A DNA stretch of 64,000 nt from assembly GCF_017963645.1 (NCBI RefSeq), contig NZ_JAGMWN010000001.1, positions 868,001 to 932,000 on the forward strand, written 5' to 3'. The position numbers and the translations under genes are program-made. The notes under the pieces are model-generated. The model worked only from the letters and a program-made list of their open reading frames with translations, did no database searches and was not told where the DNA came from. This stretch comes from Marivibrio halodurans. Its GTDB lineage: Bacteria; Pseudomonadota; Alphaproteobacteria; UBA8366; Aestuariispiraceae. Below, one piece after another: positions 58,030-64,000 of this stretch (its first letter is position 1; every line of letters begins with the position of its first letter).

Positions 58030-60674
58030 GCGAGATCAAGCCATCGAGAATCCTGATCGCGGAGGACAGCCGCACACAGGCCCAGGAGCTCGCGATCATC
58101 CTGGAGGAATACGGGTATCAGGTGGAGATCGCGCATGACGGCAAGCAAGCCCTCGAACGTGCCAAGGCGGACCCGCCGGACCTGATCGTCAGCGATATCA
58201 TCATGCCCGTCATGGACGGCTATGCCCTATGCCGGGAGGTAAAGGGGGACGAGTCCCTGATGAACACGCCGTTCATCCTCGTCACCTCGCTGTCGAGTCC
58301 GCACGACGTTTTCAAGGGGCTGAACGTCAAGGCGGACAACTTCATCGTCAAGCCATACGACACCGACCTGCTGCTCTCGCGGGTTAAGTATCTCATCACC
58401 AACCGTCATCTGCGTGAATCCGGCAAGCTGCAGGTCGGCATCGAGATCGAGCTCTCCGGTCAACGCCACTTCATCACCGCCGAGCGCCAACAGATCCTCG
58501 ATCTGCTGATCTCGACCTACGAGCAGGCGGTAAGCCTCTATGACGCGCTGGAACAACGGCAGCGCGAACTCTCGCGCTCCTACGATACATTGAACGCGCT
58601 CTACGGCTTGGCCGAGGGGCTGAACAGTTGCCGCACCGAAACCGAAGTGGCGACGAGCGCGATCGAGCGCGGCATGAACCTGCCGGGCGTCGAGGCCGGG
58701 TGGATTTATCTTCTGGACGGCGACGAATTCCGTCTTGCCGCCTCGGCCGGCGAGCCGGAGGCGCTGTTCGGCGGACCGGAGAGCGACCTGGAATGCGCGT
58801 GTCAGCGTCGCTTGCGCGACGACAAGCTGGCGACGGGCGCGAACGTCCTGGAGTGCGAGCGCCTCAGCAAGATCGAAAGTTCGGACGGCCTCAGATTCCA
58901 CGCCACCGTTCCGCTCACCATCGGTGGGGAAATGTGCGGGATATTCAATCTCGTCGGCGCGGAGGACATCAAGTTTTCCGAGGAAGAACTCAAGACGCTT
59001 TCCGGGATCGGCAATCAGATCGGCATTGCGCTCGAACGCGCCCATCTTCAGGAAAATCTCGAACGTCAGGTACGCAAGCGCACCGAGGCGTTGAGCAACG
59101 AGATCACCGAGCGCAAATTGGCGCAGGAAAAGGAATTGCGCGCGAACGAACAACTCGACCGCGTCAACGAAACCTTGAGCCGCATCCTGGACTCCACCCC
59201 CATCGCGACCGTCGCCCTCGACCGTGAGCAGAAGGTCGTCACCTGGAACCGCGCCGCGGAGCGGATCTTCGGCTATACGACGGAAGAGGTGAGCGGCGCG
59301 CCCAATCCTCTATTCGAGGACGTCGAAGCCGTCGATCAAGGAAACCTGCAAGCGATCCTCGACGGAGAGGAGGTGCGCAACTGGGATACCGCCTGCCGGC
59401 ATAAGGACGGCTCGCTGATCGATGTGCGAATTTCCGGCGGCGCTCTCACCTCTCGACATGCCGAACTGGCCGGACAAGTGCTCACGATCGAGGATATCCG
59501 CGACCGGCTCCAGATCGAGCAACAGCTCCGACAGGCCCAGAAGATGGAGGCGATCGGCAATCTGACTGGCGGGATCGCCCATGATTTCAACAACCTTCTC
59601 ACCATCATCATCGGCAATGTCGATCTCGCCACGAAGCAGGTCGAGGAGAACCCGTTAATCAAGGAGTTGCTCGACAGCGCGCTCGGCGCCTGTCTCCGCG
59701 GGGCGGAACTCACCCGGCAACTCCTTGCCTTCGGCCGCCGTCAGACCCTGACGCCGGAAGTCATCGACATGAACCGCCTGGTGCGCAGCATGGTGAAGCT
59801 GCTGGGTCGAACGCTGGGCGAGCACATCAAGATCCAACTCGTGGAGGGCGACGACCTCTGGCCGGTCCTGATCGACGCCGCGCAACTCGATTCCGCGATC
59901 GTCAATCTTTCCGTCAATGCCCGGGACGCCATGCCCAATGGTGGCCTTCTGACCATAGAGACGGCGAATATCCTATGCGACGCCTCCTTCGAGGAAACGC
60001 ATCCGGGCTTGAAACCCGGGGAGTATGTGTCAATATCGATATCGGATACGGGATCGGGCATGGACGAGGAAGTCGTCGCCCACGTGTTCGAACCTTTCTT
60101 CACCACCAAGGAAGTCAATAAGGGCACGGGCCTCGGCTTGGCCATGGTCTATGGCTTCGTCAAGCAATCCGGCGGGCACATAACCGTCTATAGCGAGGTC
60201 GGCGTCGGCACGACTTTCCGCCTTTATCTTCCGCGCGCGCAGACCACTCCCGACCATTCGAAACAAGACCGGAAACCCGTCGTCGAACGCCATGTGGCGA
60301 ATGGCGAACGCATATTGGTGGTCGAGGACAACACGGCCGTGCGTGGCATCGCGGAACGTCAGTTGAAGGAACTCGGCTACAATGTGGCTATCGCCGGGAA
60401 CGGCCAGGAAGCGGTCGAGCGTCTTAAGCGGGATGGCGATTTCTCGCTGGTTTTCTCCGACGTCGTCATGCCGGGGGAAATGGACGGAATCGCCCTGGCG
60501 GAGGCGATCGGAAGGGAATGGCCCCACATTCCGGTTCTGCTGACGTCCGGATTCCCGGAAACGGCGCTGTCGCGCGCCAATCCCGATGTTCGAGTCCGAA
60601 TCATCAATAAGCCCTATCGCACCGAGGATCTGGTGCGGGGGTTGGAAGAGTTGCTTGGATCGCGCGAACCATGA
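58026..60674 (+). CDS. Hybrid histidine kinase (REC-GAF-PAS-HisKA-HATPase-REC)
   Basis: 882 residues. N-terminal receiver (about 8-125, IVSDIIMPVMDG), a helical connector, a GAF domain (about 200-340, GMNLPGVEAGWIYLLDGDEF), a coiled stretch, a PAS domain (about 385-495, LDSTPIATVALDREQKVVTWNRAAERIFGYT), the His-box IGNLTGGIAHDFNNLLTIIIGN, an HATPase domain (SVNARDAMPNGG, DTGSGMD, GTGLGLAMVYGFVKQSGG) and a C-terminal receiver (FSDVVMPGEMDG). The ATG overlaps the CheB stop. It is soluble, so it may read cytoplasmic signals or the upstream CheA phosphate and relay to the EAL protein downstream. Confidence 0.9.
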   Translation: MSEIKPSRILIAEDSRTQAQELAIILEEYGYQVEIAHDGKQALERAKADPPDLIVSDIIMPVMDGYALCREVKGDESLMNTPFILVTSLSSPHDVFKGLNVKADNFIVKPYDTDLLLSRVKYLITNRHLRESGKLQVGIEIELSGQRHFITAERQQILDLLISTYEQAVSLYDALEQRQRELSRSYDTLNALYGLAEGLNSCRTETEVATSAIERGMNLPGVEAGWIYLLDGDEFRLAASAGEPEALFGGPESDLECACQRRLRDDKLATGANVLECERLSKIESSDGLRFHATVPLTIGGEMCGIFNLVGAEDIKFSEEELKTLSGIGNQIGIALERAHLQENLERQVRKRTEALSNEITERKLAQEKELRANEQLDRVNETLSRILDSTPIATVALDREQKVVTWNRAAERIFGYTTEEVSGAPNPLFEDVEAVDQGNLQAILDGEEVRNWDTACRHKDGSLIDVRISGGALTSRHAELAGQVLTIEDIRDRLQIEQQLRQAQKMEAIGNLTGGIAHDFNNLLTIIIGNVDLATKQVEENPLIKELLDSALGACLRGAELTRQLLAFGRRQTLTPEVIDMNRLVRSMVKLLGRTLGEHIKIQLVEGDDLWPVLIDAAQLDSAIVNLSVNARDAMPNGGLLTIETANILCDASFEETHPGLKPGEYVSISISDTGSGMDEEVVAHVFEPFFTTKEVNKGTGLGLAMVYGFVKQSGGHITVYSEVGVGTTFRLYLPRAQTTPDHSKQDRKPVVERHVANGERILVVEDNTAVRGIAERQLKELGYNVAIAGNGQEAVERLKRDGDFSLVFSDVVMPGEMDGIALAEAIGREWPHIPVLLTSGFPETALSRANPDVRVRIINKPYRTEDLVRGLEELLGSREP

Positions 60675-61858
60675 ACGAAACGACCCTCATCATCCTGGAC
60701 GACGAGCCGGAGATCGCGGATTTCATTCGGAAGATCGCGCGGACCGTCGGTTTGCAGGCCGAGGCAACCTCGTCCTACGAGGATTTCGCCGCCACGCTGG
60801 AGCGTACGGACCCAATATGCGTCATCCTCGACCTTCAGATGCCGGATGTCGACGGTATCGAGGTGCTTCGGCGCTTGGCGGAGCGCGGCTATCGTCGCGA
60901 CATCATCATCATGAGCGGCTTCGACCAGAAGGTGATCGATTCCGCCATGCATTTGGGGCGGGAACGGGGGCTCAGGATATCGGGCATGCTGCGGAAGCCC
61001 TGCCGGGTCGATGAGGTGGCCTCCATTCTGAACGGCCTGGCCCAATCCGATGAGGTGATAGATCCGGTCGCGATCGGGAAGGCGCTGAACGAGGGGCAGT
61101 TCACCCTCTTCTACCAGCCGAAGATCAGCCTGACGGAGGGATACAGCGGGCCCGAGGGCCCCTATCGGGTGACCGGGTTCGAGGCTCTTCTGCGTTGGAA
61201 ACATCCGCATTTCGGCATGATCGGTCCCGACCGTTTCCTCGAACTGGCGGAACGGAACGGCCTGATGGATCAGGTCACGGATTATGTCATAGACGCGGCC
61301 CTGCGGCAGATCCGTGCCTGGGCCGATAGCGGTATCGATACCACCGTCGCCATCAACGTCTCCGCCCATAATCTACATGAAACCGACTTCGCGGATCGAT
61401 TGGACGCCCGATGCAAGGAACGGGGCGTGCGCACGGCGAGCCTGATCGTTGAATTGACCGAGACCGCCGCCATGTCCGACCCGGTTATGGCCATGGATAT
61501 CCTGACACGACTTCGGATAAAGGGCGTCCGGCTGGCGATCGACGATTTCGGCACCGGTTATTCGTCCTTGGTGCAGTTGATGAACCTGCCCTTCTCCCAG
61601 CTCAAGATCGACCGGGCCTTCGTCAATGAATGTCACCGCTCGCAGCAATCCGGCACGATCGTCAAGACGATGATCGACCTCTCCAAGAATCTGGGACTCA
61701 TCAGCGTCGCCGAGGGGGTGGAGGACCCGGAAAGCATCGAATTCGTCCGGGCCTGCGGATGCGACATCGCGCAGGGTTTCGCGATCTCGAAACCACTACC
61801 GGCGGAAGAGGCGGCCCGGTGGTACCGGGCCCATTGCAAGGTCACGCAATCGACTTGA
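60671..61858 (+). CDS. Response regulator with EAL phosphodiesterase domain
   Basis: 395 residues: receiver domain (about 5-122; LDDEPE, VILDLQMPDVDG) and EAL domain (about 140-390). The catalytic motifs look intact: EALLRW (GFEALLRWKHP), NVSAHNL, ELTETAAM, DDFGTGYSSL with KIDRAFV, and AEGVED. It should therefore hydrolyse cyclic di-GMP when its receiver state allows. Its start overlaps the hybrid kinase stop by four bases, so it is the end of the operon and the probable output. No GGDEF domain is present. Confidence 0.92.
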   Translation: MNETTLIILDDEPEIADFIRKIARTVGLQAEATSSYEDFAATLERTDPICVILDLQMPDVDGIEVLRRLAERGYRRDIIIMSGFDQKVIDSAMHLGRERGLRISGMLRKPCRVDEVASILNGLAQSDEVIDPVAIGKALNEGQFTLFYQPKISLTEGYSGPEGPYRVTGFEALLRWKHPHFGMIGPDRFLELAERNGLMDQVTDYVIDAALRQIRAWADSGIDTTVAINVSAHNLHETDFADRLDARCKERGVRTASLIVELTETAAMSDPVMAMDILTRLRIKGVRLAIDDFGTGYSSLVQLMNLPFSQLKIDRAFVNECHRSQQSGTIVKTMIDLSKNLGLISVAEGVEDPESIEFVRACGCDIAQGFAISKPLPAEEAARWYRAHCKVTQST

Positions 61859-62025
61859 AACGCCGGGACGACGGTGGGGGGCAATGCCCCGCCTTCGCGC
61901 TCCCTCTTCCGCTCTCAACGCACGATAATCACCAAAGCCTGGCACCAAAGCCCGGCACTCGAAACACGGGAACGCCGTCCCCGTGGTCCCGATCGCCGCG
62001 ATTTGGTACAGGCCGTGTGACGGCC

Positions 62026-63066
62026 CTACAAGACACCGAAAGCGCGCGCCGCGACGAAGAGCGCGAGGAGGAAGAGCGTCTCTCCCGCCAGCAGGAAGCA
62101 GGCCGCCGGCCCGATCCGCAGCAGGCTTTTCAGGTTCGTCTTCAGTCCCAGCGCCGCCACCGCGAAGACAAGGCATCCGCCGGCCGCCGTGGCGAGCGCA
62201 TCCGCCAACAGCGCCGGTATCAGGCCCGCGCTGTTCAACAGGAAGAGCGCGACGAAGGCGACAAGGAAAAGTGGCGGCCGCGCGACGCCGTGCGTGTCCC
62301 GCCGATCCGCCGCCCCGGCACCATCCTCGTCCGCGCGCCCACGGGCCCAGAGCGCGATCAGCAGCACCGTCGGCAGCAACAGCAGGACCCGCACCAGTTT
62401 CACGAAGATCGCGAGTTCGCCCGCCTCCTCGGAGATGGTGAAGCCCGCGCCGGCCACCTGCGCCACATCATGAATGGTCGCGCCGATCAGCACCGCCGCC
62501 TCGACATCGTCATAGCCAAGCGCGCGGGCAAGCGCCGGATAGGCGACCATCGCGATGGTGCTGAGCGTCGTGACCCCCAGAACCGCGAAGGCCGTATCGC
62601 GGTCCCGGTCCCGATGGTTCGGTAGAACGGCCGAAATCGCCATCGCCGCCGACGCGCCGCATATCGCCGTCGCGCCTCCCGTCAGCACGCCGATCTCGGG
62701 CCGCAGCTTGAGAAATCGCGCGACGAGGGCGCCCAGCAGGATCGTCACCGGCACCGCGATCGCCACCGCGACGATCGGTGCATAGCCGATGGCCGAAAGC
62801 TGTTCGATCGACAACCGCGCGCCCAGCAGCGCGACACCGAAGCGCAGCACCCGGCGCGCGGCGAAATCGATACCGGCCCGGCATTCCTCGTTCTTCGACA
62901 GGAAATGAACCGACGCGCCGAGCAATAGCGCCATCAGCATCACCGGCACGACATATTGCCGGGCCAGGAAGGTCGCCGAAAGCGCGACCAGCGTGACGGT
63001 CAAAAGCCCGGGCACCAGCCGGTACCCGGCGCCGAACGATCGTGAGAGGGTGGAACCAACCATCAT
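62026..63066 (-). CDS. YeiH-family putative transporter
   Basis: 346 residues with about ten transmembrane helices, of the YeiH/Cons_hypoth698 family. Landmarks are LSKNEECRAGIDFAARRVLRFGVALLGARL, LTGGATAICGASAAMAISAVLP and EAAVLIGATIHDVAQVAGAGF. Members are annotated as sulfate exporters, but the substrate is not settled. The start ATG 63066 begins MMVGSTLSRSF; the open frame upstream lies in the next gene. It begins 10 bases after the biotin carboxylase stop, so the two share a transcript. Confidence 0.82.
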   Translation of the reverse strand: MMVGSTLSRSFGAGYRLVPGLLTVTLVALSATFLARQYVVPVMLMALLLGASVHFLSKNEECRAGIDFAARRVLRFGVALLGARLSIEQLSAIGYAPIVAVAIAVPVTILLGALVARFLKLRPEIGVLTGGATAICGASAAMAISAVLPNHRDRDRDTAFAVLGVTTLSTIAMVAYPALARALGYDDVEAAVLIGATIHDVAQVAGAGFTISEEAGELAIFVKLVRVLLLLPTVLLIALWARGRADEDGAGAADRRDTHGVARPPLFLVAFVALFLLNSAGLIPALLADALATAAGGCLVFAVAALGLKTNLKSLLRIGPAACFLLAGETLFLLALFVAARAFGVL

Positions 63067-63076
63067 GCCGGACGCA

Positions 63077-64000
63077 TCACCCTGCCCGGCCGAGAAGCTT
63101 GGGCAGGAATTCCCGTTCCATCCAGCGCGTATCGACCGCGCCGGCGCGGAACCCTTCGTCCCGCAGCATCGCGCGGTAGAGTGGGAGGGTGGTCGAGACG
63201 CCCTCGACCTCGAAGGCCTCGATCGCATCCGCCGCGCGGGCCAGCGCATCCGCCCGGTCGGACCCGTGAACGATCAGCTTCGCCATCATGGAATCATAGA
63301 AAGGGCTGATCTGGCCGTCCTGATAGACCGCGCTGTCGCAACGCAACCCCTCCCCCTTCGGCGGGCGCCAGGCCGTCAGGCGGCCGGGGGTGGGGCGGAA
63401 ATCAGCGCGCGGATCCTCCGCATTGACGCGGAATTCGACCGCCGCGCCCTGAATCGGCGGTGGCCCGTCGGCGAAGGACAGCGCCTGCCCGTCCGCCACC
63501 CGCAACTGCTCCTGGATCAAGTCCAGGCCGGTGATCATCTCGCTCACCGGATGCTCCACCTGGATGCGGGTATTCATCTCGATGAAGAAGAACTTGTCGG
63601 TGTCCGGCTCGTAAAGGAACTCCACCGTCCCGGCATTGACGTAGCCGACCCCCTTGGTCAGCCGCACCGCCGCCTCGCAGAGCGCCTCGCGCGTCTCGGC
63701 CGAAAGGGCGGGCGACGGCCCCTCCTCCACCAGCTTCTGATGGCGGCGCTGAACGGAACAATCACGCTCCCACGCATGGGCGGCGGCGCCATGGCTGTCG
63801 CCGAACACCTGAACCTCCACATGACGCACGCGGGAGAAGTAACGCTCCATATAGATCGCACCGTCGCCGAAGGCGCTTTCCGCCTCCGCATGCGCTTGCC
63901 GGAAGAGACCGGGCAATTTTTCCGCCGTCTCCGCGACGCGCATACCGCGCCCGCCACCGCCCGCGCGAGCCTTCAACAGCAACGGGAAGCCGATTCCCCC
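63077..64000 (-). CDS. Biotin carboxylase subunit, C-terminal two thirds (truncated by window edge)
   Basis: The visible about 308 residues form the ATP-grasp and C-terminal lobe of a biotin carboxylase: LKARAGGGGRGMR, DCSVQRRHQKLVEEGPSPAL, FFIEMNTRIQVEHPVSEMITGLDL, and EFRVNAEDPRADFRPTPGRL. It ends without a biotinyl domain, unlike PccA at 27886, so a separate carrier protein is expected. Translation continues beyond the right edge; the TTG at 63982 is internal. It may belong to acetyl-CoA carboxylase or to a 5-oxoprolinase or urea-type complex; the rest of its operon is outside the window. Confidence 0.85.
   Translation of the reverse strand, partial: GGIGFPLLLKARAGGGGRGMRVAETAEKLPGLFRQAHAEAESAFGDGAIYMERYFSRVRHVEVQVFGDSHGAAAHAWERDCSVQRRHQKLVEEGPSPALSAETREALCEAAVRLTKGVGYVNAGTVEFLYEPDTDKFFFIEMNTRIQVEHPVSEMITGLDLIQEQLRVADGQALSFADGPPPIQGAAVEFRVNAEDPRADFRPTPGRLTAWRPPKGEGLRCDSAVYQDGQISPFYDSMMAKLIVHGSDRADALARAADAIEAFEVEGVSTTLPLYRAMLRDEGFRAGAVDTRWMEREFLPKLLGRAG

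Noticed and set aside
61930-61960. Short direct repeat ACCAAAGCC(T/C)GGC after the EAL gene
   Set aside because: Only two imperfect 13-base copies, with no structure that suggests a mobile element or array.

Overview
The window is chromosomal DNA from a high-GC alphaproteobacterium. The markers are an F1-ATPase zeta-type inhibitor (DUF1476), an ATP12-family F1 assembly chaperone, a fused malic enzyme/phosphotransacetylase, an AsmA protein and alphaproteobacterial housekeeping order around rne, amiC, mrcA and prfB. A Rhodospirillales- or Kiloniellales-like bacterium fits, but the family cannot be fixed from this sequence alone. I see no transposase, integrase, phage gene or CRISPR array. The only RNA gene found is one tRNA-Leu(GAG).

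Layout. 1-9.6 kb: start of rne behind a 1.26 kb gene-free leader, then amiC, mrcA, a sulfotransferase-like gene on the opposite strand, prfB with its programmed frameshift, the zeta subunit and a PAS protein. 9.7-21.6 kb: purC, a MAPEG protein, an ArsR regulator divergent from two small dimeric alpha/beta-barrel genes, LysE and MFS exporters, miaA, ilvBN, ubiX, pyk and a GST. 21.6-25.7 kb: mgtE, maeB and tRNA-Leu. 25.8-32.3 kb: lipB with two candidate tiny genes nearby, and a pccB-pccA-GNAT-acyP operon behind an ATP12 gene. 32.4-39.5 kb: a membrane diguanylate cyclase, a repeat-containing AsmA protein, a HAD phosphatase, an RluA-type pseudouridine synthase and crcB.

39.6-45.7 kb is the metabolic highlight. 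One strand carries a probable operon: a proline-racemase-fold protein, an ornithine-cyclodeaminase-family reductase, a BhcA-like aspartate-glyoxylate aminotransferase and a BhcC-like 3-hydroxyaspartate aldolase. An L-aspartate dehydrogenase lies just upstream. BhcA and BhcC are the outer enzymes of the beta-hydroxyaspartate cycle (glyoxylate plus glycine to oxaloacetate). The PLP dehydratase BhcB is not here; a racemase-fold protein with Ser and Thr in place of both catalytic cysteines sits in the operon instead. This may be a variant glyoxylate-assimilation module, or two pathways in one operon.

45.8-49.6 kb: an alcohol dehydrogenase-like gene and an Old Yellow Enzyme, divergent from a LysR regulator whose start codon lies inside a perfect inverted repeat, plus a single-domain response regulator. 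49.9-61.9 kb: an eight-gene, almost gapless Wsp-like chemosensory operon (CheW, CheR-TPR, CheW, MCP, CheA-REC, CheB, hybrid kinase, REC-EAL). Its terminal output is a predicted c-di-GMP phosphodiesterase, whereas Pseudomonas Wsp ends in the cyclase WspR. 62-64 kb: a YeiH-type transporter and the 3' part of a biotin carboxylase gene.

Names rest on recognising protein motifs by eye; no database search was run.
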